Shown here one piece after another: positions 1 through 7,239 of a stretch of DNA of 8,153 bases. The DNA is from an uncultured Collinsella sp. (GTDB lineage: Bacteria > Actinomycetota > Coriobacteriia > Coriobacteriales > Coriobacteriaceae). The notes beneath the pieces were generated by a model. The model was not told the DNA's origin and searched no databases. It was given only the letters and a program-made list of their open reading frames with translations. The stretch covers positions 1-8,153 of the forward strand of contig UQXT01000089.1 of assembly GCA_900545075.1 (NCBI GenBank). The letters are read 5' to 3'. The number at the start of each line of letters is the position of its first letter. Position 1 is the first letter of the stretch. The position numbers and the translations under genes are program-made.

Positions 1-4
1 CAGA

Positions 5-47
5 TAAAACCTGCCAAAATAAACCTGTCCCTTATTGGCAGGTTTTA
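5..47 (-). terminator. Hairpin terminator of the U32-RluA operon
   Basis: Bases 5-17 and 35-47 form a perfect 13-bp inverted repeat around a 17-base loop. Read on the minus strand, the 3' arm ends in GGTTTTA, so the short T-run is part of the stem and is not a separate tail. The stop codon of the pseudouridine synthase gene (TAA, 45-47) lies inside the stem. The structure is symmetric, so it could also end a plus-strand gene left of the window. The loop holds a second, shorter copy of the left arm (aaacctg, 21-27) that could pair with 39-45 as an alternative hairpin. Confidence 0.65.
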
Positions 48-704
48 GGGCTCCCAGGGGCAGGGGGCTTCGATGTGGATGTGCTCGCCGGAAACGGGAT
101 GCGTAAAGGACACGCTGTGGGCGTGGAGCATCAGGCCACAGGGGCGCGGTGTGCCGTACAGGTCGTCGCCAACCAGGGGGTGACGCTCGCTGGCCAGGTG
201 CACGCGAATCTGATGCTTGCGGCCGGTGAGCAGCTCGACATCAATATACGAACGCGCGGGCAGGCCCCGACGGCTCTTAAGGCGCTTGAGCACCTTGACG
301 CGCGTCTGAGAGGGCTTTCCGCTGGCACCGACGCGCATCTTGCGGCTGTCGTGGCGGTCGCGGGCGATGGGCTTGTCGATGAGCTTCTCATTCCAGTCGA
401 TCTTGCCCTCGGCCAGCGCCAGATAGTGCTTTTCGAATGCGTGGTCGATGACCATCTGGTCAAAGGCGGGCTGCGTTTGCTTGTCGAGCGAAAACAGCAC
501 CACGCCGGTGGTGTTGCGGTCCAGGCGGTTGAGCGGCTGCATGTCGGTTGCGGCAAAGCCGTCGCCCATGGCCAGCAGCAGGTCGCTGGCGTAGTCGGTA
601 AGTGTGCGCTCGCCGGTGCCGTCACCGTGGACGATCATGCCGGCGGGCTTATCGATGGCCATGAGCCAGGCGTCGCAGTAGAGGACTTGGGGTTCTTCGT
701 TCAC
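45..704 (-). CDS. RluA-family RNA pseudouridine synthase
   Basis: A 219-residue cytoplasmic enzyme predicted to isomerise specific uridines in rRNA or tRNA to pseudouridine. The catalytic motif NRLDRNTTG (residues 59-67) supplies Asp62, the nucleophile conserved in the RluA family. The second hallmark, GRKHQIRVHL (161-170), is followed by VGDDLYG and then by LMLHAHSVSF with HP, the usual C-terminal pattern. There is no N-terminal S4 RNA-binding domain, so this is a short, catalytic-domain-only member like RluA rather than RluD. The start is GTG at 702-704, with AAAGG seven bases upstream. The gene begins 15 bases after the stop of the U32 gene on the same strand, so the two are probably co-transcribed. 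The modified position (23S rRNA or tRNA) cannot be read from the sequence. Confidence 0.93.
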   Translation of the reverse strand: MNEEPQVLYCDAWLMAIDKPAGMIVHGDGTGERTLTDYASDLLLAMGDGFAATDMQPLNRLDRNTTGVVLFSLDKQTQPAFDQMVIDHAFEKHYLALAEGKIDWNEKLIDKPIARDRHDSRKMRVGASGKPSQTRVKVLKRLKSRRGLPARSYIDVELLTGRKHQIRVHLASERHPLVGDDLYGTPRPCGLMLHAHSVSFTHPVSGEHIHIEAPCPWEP

Positions 705-719
705 GTGTAAGCCTTTCGG

Positions 720-3215
720 TTAGCTAATTCCCACAAACATACAGCCCGAGGTGGCGCCGCGCAGGCGGGCGGCGGGCTTACGGCCGGCCTGCGCGGCCTC
801 GACGGCGCGACGGACGCGAGCGACGGCACGGCCAATCTCATCGGCCTCGAGCAGGGTCCCGTCAACCATAAGACGGCGCACGCCGGCATCGAGCAGCTGC
901 GGAACCTGCGGCGTGAGGTCGATGGGGTAGGCGTCGTACAGGCGCGAGCGGCCGTGGATGTCGGTACGCACCGGCATGACCTTGCCATCGATATTCTTGA
1001 GCGACAGCTTGCGGGCGCGCAGACGGCAGTGGGCGCAATCGTGGATACAACCGTTGGCAACCTGCAGGATGCAGTGCTCGCTCGTCATAACGCGCGGGCG
1101 GCCGAAAACGGTGATGCCCAGGGCTGCGGGCGCGGAGGTGCCAAGCGAGATAATCTCGTCGAGCGTGATCTCGGGCGAGAGCCAAAAAGCGCCGGCTCCG
1201 CGCTCGGCGAGCGCCTCCATGCAGGGCGTGTTGTGCACGGGCAGGCAAGAGCGAATCTCGGCCGTGGCGCCAACCTGGGCGGCCAGGGCAAGCTCGGAGA
1301 TGTTGCCAATAGCGACCGTGGCGCCGGCAACAACCCACGGGTCGACGCGTACGTGGTCAACGGCACGGCAGACCTCGTCGAGTATGGGTACGATGCCCTG
1401 CTCAAACGCATCGGCGGGGGAGAGTTCGGCCGCATCGAGCGCGTCGGTGGTCATGTAGATGCGCGTTGCACCCTCCACGCGCGCTGCCTCGGCTGCCTCG
1501 AGCGAGGTGACGGTTACGCAGATCTGCGGCTCATCGCGGTAATGCTCGGGCATGGGACGGGAATCACTGGTGGCAATCGCCGGCAGCTCGAGTGCGCGGG
1601 CGCGCTCCTCATACGGCGTCAGAATGGCCTCTTCCAGCGCCTTGCAAGCGGCGGCGCGCACCTTATGTACGGCGGAGAAGCCCATGCCGCAGCCCTCATC
1701 GAGCGACACCTCAAAGCTCGCAGCCTCAAAGGGAGAGGAGCCCATGCGCCCGACGTGCTCCACCAGATCGGACGCCTCGACGGCGCGGGTCTTGGCGGCC
1801 TCGACGGTAAATCCGGTAGCGGTGGCCGTAAGCGAAGGGTCGTCGCAGCAGGTGAGCGTCACGGTAAAAGGCTCGCCCAGTCGCGCCACGACGGACACGT
1901 CTACGGCGCGGCGGCGCAGCACGTCGCGCTTGAGCGCGGCGCCGGCGGCGTCGATAGCGCGCTGGCTTCGAATCACGCGTACGCGGCAACCTTCGGGCAT
2001 GCTGCGGGGCACGCGGCACTCGATGATGTCGCCAGCGGCGGCATCCTCGGCGGCAATGGTGGTCAGGAACTGGTCGAACTCATCGTCGTGGCGAAGCTCC
2101 AGCAGGTCGCCCTTGCCCACGGGCTCAAACAGCTCAATGCGGGCGATGGCGGCGCGGCGACGGCGGTCGTCGGGCTTGAGCCCACGCACGTCGCGGTTGG
2201 CCAGGCGGCTGCCCAGCACCGTGCCCACAATTTGGCCGCGGTTGTTGGAGCGCTCGTAGCTCATCATCTCGTCGCCCGAGGTGCCGTCCTGATAGGCGTG
2301 CGTAAAGTCGCGGTTAAAGCAGCGCTTGAGCTGGCGCTGGCGGGCGGCGTCCTCGTCCTTATCTACGGCGACCCCGGCCAGCATGTCATCAATCTGATGA
2401 CGATACACGTCGACGATGGAATACACGTAATCGGGGGCCTTCATGCGGCCCTCGAGCTTGAGCGATGCGGCGCCGGCGTCATACAGACGGCGAACGAGCT
2501 GCGAAGTATTGGTGTCGCGCGGGCACAGCGCGCGCTCGCGACCGGCAGGGGAGAGCGAGCGGCCGTTCTCGTCGATCAGCTCGTAAGGCAGGCGACAGGG
2601 CTGGGCGCACATGCCGCGGTTGGCCGAGCGGCCCGCCATGGCAAAGCTCGACAGCAGGCACAGGCCCGAGTAGCAAAAGCAGATGGCGCCGTGGCTAAAG
2701 ACCTCCAGGTCCACATCGGGCGCGGCATTGTGAATGGCGGCAATCTCGTCGATGGAAAGCTCGCGCGAGAGGGTCACGCGGTCAGCGCCCTGCTCGCGGC
2801 ACCAGATAGTCCCACGGTCATCGTGGATGTTCGCCTGGGTCGAGATGTGTGTCTCGATATCGGGCATGGTGCGCTTGACCTCAAAGAACAGGCCCCAGTC
2901 CTGGATAATGAAGGCATCGGCGCCCAGCGTGGAACAGCGATGGATGAGCTGCAGCGCATCGCCCATCTCGGATTCCTTGATGACGATGTTGACCGTGACG
3001 TAGACGCGCGAGCCGGCCAGGTGCGCAGCGCGGCAGGCCTGCTCAAAGGCCTCGTCGGTAAAGTTCGTTGCCTTGCGGCGGGCGTTGAAGCTGCCCATGC
3101 CGCAGTAGATGGCGTCTGCCCCGGCGGCGAACGCGGCGGCAAAGGGCTCCGGGCCTCCGGCGGGGGCCAAAAGCTCGGGCCTGCGGTTGGTGGTTCGACT
3201 GGCGGTTGCGGTCAT
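720..3215 (-). CDS. Long U32-family protein (RlhA/TrhP-type RNA hydroxylation), annotated as peptidase U32
   Basis: An 831-residue protein. The N-terminus LLAPAGGPEPFAAAFAAGAD (15-34) and the U32 signature around residues 171-190 (EVFSHGAICFCYSGLCLLSS) identify the family. Cysteines 179, 181, 186, 203, 207 and 231 lie in the region where characterised relatives bind an iron-sulfur cluster. Family members once called peptidases are now linked to RNA or quinone hydroxylation: RlhA (23S rRNA C2501), TrhP (tRNA wobble uridine) and UbiU/UbiV. A middle region follows (about 330-540, including GFSAVHKVRAAACKALEEAI), consistent with the DUF3656-type part of RlhA. After it comes a C-terminal U32-like unit (about 560-800) with a second cluster, Cys715, 723, 727 and 730. 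Start ATG has AAAGGCAGG just upstream. The long form and the neighbouring pseudouridine synthase favour an RNA-modification role. The exact substrate is inference. Confidence 0.9.
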   Translation of the reverse strand: MTATASRTTNRRPELLAPAGGPEPFAAAFAAGADAIYCGMGSFNARRKATNFTDEAFEQACRAAHLAGSRVYVTVNIVIKESEMGDALQLIHRCSTLGADAFIIQDWGLFFEVKRTMPDIETHISTQANIHDDRGTIWCREQGADRVTLSRELSIDEIAAIHNAAPDVDLEVFSHGAICFCYSGLCLLSSFAMAGRSANRGMCAQPCRLPYELIDENGRSLSPAGRERALCPRDTNTSQLVRRLYDAGAASLKLEGRMKAPDYVYSIVDVYRHQIDDMLAGVAVDKDEDAARQRQLKRCFNRDFTHAYQDGTSGDEMMSYERSNNRGQIVGTVLGSRLANRDVRGLKPDDRRRRAAIARIELFEPVGKGDLLELRHDDEFDQFLTTIAAEDAAAGDIIECRVPRSMPEGCRVRVIRSQRAIDAAGAALKRDVLRRRAVDVSVVARLGEPFTVTLTCCDDPSLTATATGFTVEAAKTRAVEASDLVEHVGRMGSSPFEAASFEVSLDEGCGMGFSAVHKVRAAACKALEEAILTPYEERARALELPAIATSDSRPMPEHYRDEPQICVTVTSLEAAEAARVEGATRIYMTTDALDAAELSPADAFEQGIVPILDEVCRAVDHVRVDPWVVAGATVAIGNISELALAAQVGATAEIRSCLPVHNTPCMEALAERGAGAFWLSPEITLDEIISLGTSAPAALGITVFGRPRVMTSEHCILQVANGCIHDCAHCRLRARKLSLKNIDGKVMPVRTDIHGRSRLYDAYPIDLTPQVPQLLDAGVRRLMVDGTLLEADEIGRAVARVRRAVEAAQAGRKPAARLRGATSGCMFVGIS

Positions 3216-3247
3216 ATCCTGCCTTTCAAAATGCTCAGATATTCAAA

Positions 3248-3253
3248 AGTATA
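3248..3253 (-). promoter_or_regulatory. Candidate -10 box for the U32-RluA operon
   Basis: On the minus strand this reads TATACT, 32 bases upstream of the U32 start codon, in a short AT-rich patch inside GC-rich DNA. That gives a leader of about 25 bases including the ribosome binding site. No good -35 hexamer is seen 16-18 bases further upstream, where the sequence is very GC-rich. Confidence 0.35.
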
Positions 3254-3320
3254 GTGGCGCCGTCGCGGCAGGCGATGCCCGCAGCCTAAGCAGGATAAAG
3301 TCTTCAGCAGCCTCTCGGGC

Positions 3321-3356
3321 AAAAATGATCCGTTTTCCTCCGTCCCCAAGGGATCA
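3321..3356 (-). terminator. Rho-independent terminator after the regulator gene
   Basis: On the minus strand TGATCC pairs with GGATCA (plus-strand 3351-3356 with 3326-3331), followed directly by TTTTT (3321-3325). The 19-base loop can fold a small inner stem from TCCC and GGGA. It starts five bases after the regulator's stop codon and separates the regulator from the downstream U32 operon. Confidence 0.6.
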
Positions 3357-3361
3357 GTGGG

Positions 3362-4018
3362 TTAGCCCTCCTTGCGGACCTTTTGCAGATAGCGGTAGAC
3401 GCTGGGCTCAGAGATCCCAAGCGCGGTGGCAGCGCAAGCAACGGCACCCTTGAGCATAAACACGCCGTTGCCGTTGAGATAGCGGATAACATCCATGCGG
3501 TCGGCCTGGCCGAGCGAGGCGACATCCTGCCCGCGGCTTTCGAGCAACTCGGAAATACTGCGGTCGATGAGCTCCTGTGTAGACTCCGAAAGGCTCTCGA
3601 CTTCGATGGGGGAGGGTTCCGTGCGGACCGGCGCGGCGTCGAAGCAGGCCATAAGCTGCTGGGCCATGGCATTGATGTTGCGCACGGCCGAAAGATCGGT
3701 GTTGACGCACAGCATGCCGACGATCTCGCCGTTCTCGCGGATAAAGTACGTTGCTGATTCCAACGTCTTGCCGCCGGCGCCGCGGCCTTCGTAGCCCGTA
3801 ATAAACGGCAGGTCGCGATACTTGGCGTCGTGCATGATCTTGAGTGCCAGATCGGTGGCGGGACCGCCGACCTTGCGGCCGCTCACGATGCCGTTGCGAA
3901 TATCGACGATGGCGTGGTCGGGATCCGAGAAATCGTGCAGCACGATTTCGCTGTTTTTGCCGAGTATCTGCTCCAGAAAATCGACCATCGGCAAAAAGCG
4001 ACGTACGGTCTCGTTCAC
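3362..4018 (-). CDS. YheO/DauR-family transcriptional regulator (PAS-like domain plus HTH_22)
   Basis: A 218-residue DNA-binding regulator. Residues 8-115 match the YheO-type PAS-like sensor: FLPMVDFLEQILGKNSEIVL near the start, then VDIRNGIVSGRKVGGP, TYFIRENGEIVGMLCVN and the end of the domain. Residues about 150-213 form the C-terminal helix-turn-helix, with ACAATALGISEPSVYRYLQK as the likely recognition segment. DauR of this family represses D-arginine catabolism; ligands of most members are unknown. The frame stays open to an ATG at 4159, but the start chosen is GTG 4016-4018. It has a strong AAAGGAG six bases upstream (4025-4031 in plus coordinates), and family homology begins there. The gene is divergent from the nucleobase permease, which suggests it controls that gene and itself. 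That regulatory link is inference. Confidence 0.88.
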   Translation of the reverse strand: MNETVRRFLPMVDFLEQILGKNSEIVLHDFSDPDHAIVDIRNGIVSGRKVGGPATDLALKIMHDAKYRDLPFITGYEGRGAGGKTLESATYFIRENGEIVGMLCVNTDLSAVRNINAMAQQLMACFDAAPVRTEPSPIEVESLSESTQELIDRSISELLESRGQDVASLGQADRMDVIRYLNGNGVFMLKGAVACAATALGISEPSVYRYLQKVRKEG

Positions 4019-4370
4019 GGGCAACTCCTTTGGGTGAAATCGGAAATGTTCATAACAATTTTTTCTCATGGTAACACGGTGTCTATTGACTCGCATATTC
4101 GCAGGTACATTGCGTAATACAGATGAGCGGAAGGATTTTGGCGGTAAACGGTCGACCAAAAGAAAAGTAAGATGTTATTTTGACCAGACACTTTCCTGAA
4201 CTGCGGAAATGTATTATCTCAGCTGAAGAATAGTCTGATAACAAAAAATTATTATTAAATATGAGGAAAAACTTCAATACGATATGCAACGAAGGCACAA
4301 CCTCAGCCCCGCACTGCGTCACAATAGGACGCTAGATGCGAAAACAACTACTTCTAGGATTGGTGGTCAA
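4019..4370. promoter_or_regulatory. Divergent control region between regulator and permease
   Basis: This 352-base AT-rich stretch must carry promoters for both divergent genes. On the minus strand an extended -10-like TGTTATGAA (4045-4053) lies about 27 bases upstream of the regulator's GTG. For the permease no convincing -35/-10 pair is seen: TTGACT (4086-4091) and TTGACC (4180-4185) lack a -10 at normal spacing, and TATTAT occurs at 4212-4217 and 4250-4255. Possible operators are the perfect palindrome ggtcgacc (4150-4157), the overlapping arms ttttgg/ccaaaa (4136-4141 and 4156-4161), and tttcc/ggaaa around 4192-4209. No riboswitch resembling the purine class was recognised. Confidence 0.5.
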
Positions 4371-5765
4371 ATGGCCCAGGAGACGGTTACGAACGGCACC
4401 GAAGCCCTGTTCACTCGCGAAGGCATGCCGCCCGTTAAGGAAATGATCCCGTGTGCCCTTCAGCATGTACTGGCATCGTTTGCCGGCATCATTACCCCGG
4501 CGGTCATCATGGCCGGCGTCTACGGCTTTAATAGTCAGCAGAGCACTGACATCATTCAGGTTGCGCTCATTCTTTCGGCACTCGACACGGCCCTTCAGGC
4601 CTTCGCTCCCTTCCGTCGCATCGGCGGCGGCCTGCCCATCGTCATGGGCGTCTCGTTCGCGTTCCTGCCGGCCCTGCAGGCCATGGGTGCCTCGGGCTTT
4701 AGCTTTGGTGCGCTGCTGGGCGGCGAGATTGTCGGCGGTGCCGTCGCGGCCCTCTTTGGTCTGGCCTACAGCAAGATCAAGTGGCTGTTCCCGCCCGTCG
4801 TGACCGGTACGGTCATCTTCTCCATCGGCGTTTCGCTGTATCCCACGGCCGTCAAGTATATGGCCGGCGGTATGGGCACGCCGCTGTGGGGCACCCCGCA
4901 GGCCTGGTGCGTCGCTCTTATCACCTTCGCCGTGGTCTTTGCGCTCGCCAACTTTGGCAAGGGCACGCTCAAGCTGGGATCCGTGTTCTTTGGCATGATC
5001 GTTGGCATGATCGTCTCCATCCCCTTTGGCATGATCGACTTCTCCAGCGTCGCCACCGCTCAGGTCTTCGCTCTTCCCAAGCTCATGCCCTACGCGCTCG
5101 AGTTTGATCCCGAGGTCTGCATTACCCTCGCCGTCGTGTTCCCCATGGTTGCCATCCAGGTTATCGGTGACGTCTCCGCCGCCTGCCTGGGCTCCATCGA
5201 CCGTATGCCCACCGAGCGCGAGCTCTCCGGCGCCATCGTGTCCCAGGGCCTCACCTCTATGGTAGGCGGCCTGCTGGGCGGTCTTCCCACCAGCGCCCTT
5301 GGCCAGAACGTGGGCATCATCTGCTCCAACAAGGTCGTCAACAAGTGGGTCTTTGTGATCATCGCGGCCGTCTTTGCTATCGCCGGTCTGTTCCCGCAGC
5401 TCTCTGCCGTCCTTTCCGCTATCCCGCAGCCCGTCATCGGCGGCGCGACCGTCGGCGTCTTTGGCACCATCACCATGAACGGCGTGCGCATGTTCACCCG
5501 CGAGGGCCTCACGCAGCGCACTACCACCATCGTCGGCACCTCCGTCGTCTTTGGCCTGGGTATCTGGATGGCCAGCGGTTGCCTTGCCGGCGAGGGTATG
5601 CCCGCCTGGGTGTCCACCGTCATCGGCTCCAATGCCGTAACCCCCACCGCCATCATGGCCATTGTCCTTAACCTGATCCTTCCGCAGACGCCGGTCGTGG
5701 CTCAGCACATCGATGCTGCCAAGGACGCTGCCGTGGATCTGGTCTTGCCCGAGAGCAAGAAGTAA
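4371..5765 (+). CDS. NCS2-family nucleobase permease (xanthine/uracil permease type)
   Basis: A 464-residue integral membrane transporter, the usual length for NCS2 proteins, which import uracil, xanthine, uric acid or other purines, usually with protons. Hydrophobic segments run through most of the chain (for example about 36-52, 86-105, 115-133, 141-160, 178-194, 205-221, 325-343, 385-400). Family landmarks are GGLPIVMGVSFAFLPA (86-101), IGDVSA (265-270) and the QNVG motif (312-315), which corresponds to the QNxG signature of xanthine/uric acid transporters. At the TM8 position where XanQ has its substrate-binding Glu (ExxxD) this protein has Gln263, with Asp267 kept. Start ATG 4371 is preceded by GGTGG and AGGA; an in-frame ATG at 4284 has no ribosome binding site and would add 29 polar residues. 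Substrate is not determined. Confidence 0.92.
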   Translation: MAQETVTNGTEALFTREGMPPVKEMIPCALQHVLASFAGIITPAVIMAGVYGFNSQQSTDIIQVALILSALDTALQAFAPFRRIGGGLPIVMGVSFAFLPALQAMGASGFSFGALLGGEIVGGAVAALFGLAYSKIKWLFPPVVTGTVIFSIGVSLYPTAVKYMAGGMGTPLWGTPQAWCVALITFAVVFALANFGKGTLKLGSVFFGMIVGMIVSIPFGMIDFSSVATAQVFALPKLMPYALEFDPEVCITLAVVFPMVAIQVIGDVSAACLGSIDRMPTERELSGAIVSQGLTSMVGGLLGGLPTSALGQNVGIICSNKVVNKWVFVIIAAVFAIAGLFPQLSAVLSAIPQPVIGGATVGVFGTITMNGVRMFTREGLTQRTTTIVGTSVVFGLGIWMASGCLAGEGMPAWVSTVIGSNAVTPTAIMAIVLNLILPQTPVVAQHIDAAKDAAVDLVLPESKK

Positions 5766-5781
5766 CCAATTCGGTGCTATT

Positions 5782-5839
5782 CGTCGGCGGACGCATCGCC
5801 TCGTCCGCCGACGTCATGCGGCGCCAAGCCGTACTTTTT
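5782..5839 (+). terminator. Tandem hairpins terminating the permease gene
   Basis: Seventeen bases after the permease stop there is a perfect 12-bp inverted repeat (5782-5793 with 5802-5813, 8-base loop). A second hairpin follows: 5817-5822 pairs with 5828-5833 (6 bp with one G-U), then C and TTTTT (5835-5839). The second hairpin with its T-run looks like the Rho-independent terminator; the first may stabilise the 3' end or terminate weakly. Confidence 0.55.
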
Positions 5840-6000
5840 CACACATTTGAATAAAGCGGTGTTCCCTTTAGAACCGTCTGTGTGGCGAGCGCCTGGCGCA
5901 TGGCATTGCGTCCCGCTTTCATGTCCGCGCGAGCGCTTATCCTTACGGCAATGTAGCCGCCTATGTAGCAAGCGGCAGGCAACGGAGAAAGGCCATAATC

Positions 6001-6735
6001 GTGTCAGCTGAAAAGACGCCGTGTATCTCGGCTATCGATACGACGAACTTTGCGCGCCAGATTGTGCTGGACTTTGAGTTTGCGCCGGTGCCAAAGCAGC
6101 GCCAGCGCCGTGGACTGCGCAACGAGATTATCGAGGTCGGCGCCGTCAAGCTCGACTATCACGGCAACGTTATGGGCGAGTTCTCGCAGTTTGTGCAGAC
6201 GGAATTGACCGAAGGCGTTGCGTTTCCCGTCCGCGAGCTTACGGGGATATCGGCTGTGGATACCGCGATGGCCGATCCGCTCTACGTGGTGATCAAAAGG
6301 CTCAGCGATTGGATCGGCCGCTACTCCGCCCAGATAGTTTGCTGGAGCGGGACGGATCGCCGACAGCTTTTGACCGAGTGCCAGGCAAAGCACATCGACC
6401 TTTCCGCATTTCCTACGGATTGGGCCGACCTGCAGGCGTTTTACACCTCGATCATGGACGTGGGCAGCCACGGGCGCGTTTCGTTGGGCGACGCGGCAAC
6501 GTGGTTTGGCATCGAGTTTGACGAGTCGACGGGCCACGCCCACAGCGCCCTTGCCGATGCGCGCGTGACCGCCAAGCTGCTCAAGCAGGCGATGGACGGG
6601 AACTACCGCGTGAGTCCGCGCGCCCAGGAGATCCGCCAGCGGTGGGGGATGGGCGAGCGACCCCAGACGCGCCTTTCCAGCAAGTGTCCCGAGCTGGGCG
6701 ACCTGCTGCTGAAGCTGAAAGCGGAGGGGAGGTAG
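6001..6735 (+). CDS. DEDDh-family 3'-5' exonuclease
   Basis: A 244-residue soluble nuclease of the DnaQ/RNase T-like superfamily, hydrolysing DNA or RNA from the 3' end with two metal ions. Motif I is IVLDFEF (21-27; Asp24, Glu26), followed by EIIEVGAVKL, typical of the fold. The central acidic residue is probably Asp119 in CWSGTDRRQLL. Motif III is HSALADARVTAKLL (181-194), with His181 and Asp186 giving the DEDDh pattern. The domain is closest to the stand-alone KapD/ERI-1-like group rather than a polymerase proofreading subunit. About 45 residues follow it (200-244), basic and without a recognised domain. The start is GTG 6001 with GAAAGG eight bases upstream; no ATG or GTG occurs in frame between the upstream stop at 5869 and 6001, and the next ATG would remove motif I. 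The gene seems monocistronic, with a 235-base gap before it. Its substrate is unknown. Confidence 0.88.
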   Translation: MSAEKTPCISAIDTTNFARQIVLDFEFAPVPKQRQRRGLRNEIIEVGAVKLDYHGNVMGEFSQFVQTELTEGVAFPVRELTGISAVDTAMADPLYVVIKRLSDWIGRYSAQIVCWSGTDRRQLLTECQAKHIDLSAFPTDWADLQAFYTSIMDVGSHGRVSLGDAATWFGIEFDESTGHAHSALADARVTAKLLKQAMDGNYRVSPRAQEIRQRWGMGERPQTRLSSKCPELGDLLLKLKAEGR

Positions 6736-6815
6736 GGCAGATTGTGGAAATCTAATTCTGCATTGTATTTGTGCCTAGGTGCAATATATCGGACTGTGTT
6801 TGAGTCTTGAACCCG

Positions 6816-6833
6816 AATTGTTGTTCAACAATT
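6816..6833. repeat. Perfect 8-2-8 inverted repeat
   Basis: The sequence aattgttgttcaacaatt has two perfect 8-base arms around a TT centre. Its size and symmetry are typical of a dimeric repressor's operator. No T-run follows, so it is not a terminator. Confidence 0.5.
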
Positions 6834-6879
6834 TGTGCTGTACCTGCGGCGCGAGAATAGATACCGCTCATCGTTAATA

Positions 6880-6893
6880 TGCCGAGTTCGGCA
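6880..6893. repeat. Perfect 6-2-6 inverted repeat upstream of a TATAAT box
   Basis: tgccga and tcggca flank a GT centre. It lies 20 bases upstream of the TATAAT at 6914-6919, roughly where a -35 element or an operator would sit. Confidence 0.4.
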
Positions 6894-6913
6894 ATAAAAA
6901 TCACGGAACCGAA

Positions 6914-6919
6914 TATAAT
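6914..6919 (+). promoter_or_regulatory. Candidate -10 box (TATAAT) in the orphan region
   Basis: A perfect TATAAT consensus. At 16-18 base spacing the -35 region reads ggcaat/gcaata/caataa, which is not TTGACA-like, so an activator or another mode of recognition would be needed. Transcription from here would start near 6926 and run into the small GTG frame at 6996. Confidence 0.3.
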
Positions 6920-7239
6920 TCAAGACAAGGTTATGGGGTTGCTGGCTTCATTTCGGGTAGCCAAACAACAGAATGGCTAAGATAACGAGGGTATTGTGAA
7001 CAGTAGTCAAAGGGTGTCGTTCGCTGATCTATTTAACTCTCATTCTTGCGTAGGAAATGGCATCCATTTCTCTTTCCCAAATATGGGTGAGGTTGAAATT
7101 ACGTCGATCCCGCGGGCGAACTTGTCTTTACTGCGCAGGGCTCGAACAAAGGGATGCCCGGGCCTTTGGCAGGGCCACCGTGCCTCTTGGCCGGTTGGTG
7201 TCGGGATCGTGGAGCCAACTCTCTACCCCGACTCTGGAT

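Noticed and set aside
75..710. A 211-codon open frame on the plus strand
   Set aside because: It is antisense to the pseudouridine synthase, which has clear catalytic motifs.
954..3254. A 766-codon open frame on the plus strand
   Set aside because: It is antisense to the U32 gene, which has family motifs and a good ribosome binding site. Long antisense frames are common in GC-rich genes.
4019..4159. N-terminal extension of the regulator from ATG 4159
   Set aside because: The extra 47 residues are basic and unlike the family. The GTG at 4018 has a near-perfect AAAGGAG.
4261..4335. A 24-codon frame that could be a leader peptide for the permease
   Set aside because: No ribosome binding site is present (the upstream sequence is attattattaaat), and there is no run of regulatory codons.
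4200..4370. Purine riboswitch before the permease
   Set aside because: I could not find the conserved three-way junction core or its loop sequences; the region is simply AT-rich.
4332..5708. A 458-codon open frame on the minus strand
   Set aside because: It is the antisense shadow of the permease; its product is Gly/Asp/His-rich and has no fold signature.
5777..5971. A 64-codon minus-strand frame in the gap before the exonuclease
   Set aside because: It runs through the permease terminator hairpins, has no family resemblance, and its product is a basic, low-information sequence.
7128..7165. tRNA-like T-arm on the minus strand (gttcgagccc)
   Set aside because: The flanking bases do not form the T-stem, and no cloverleaf could be built around it.
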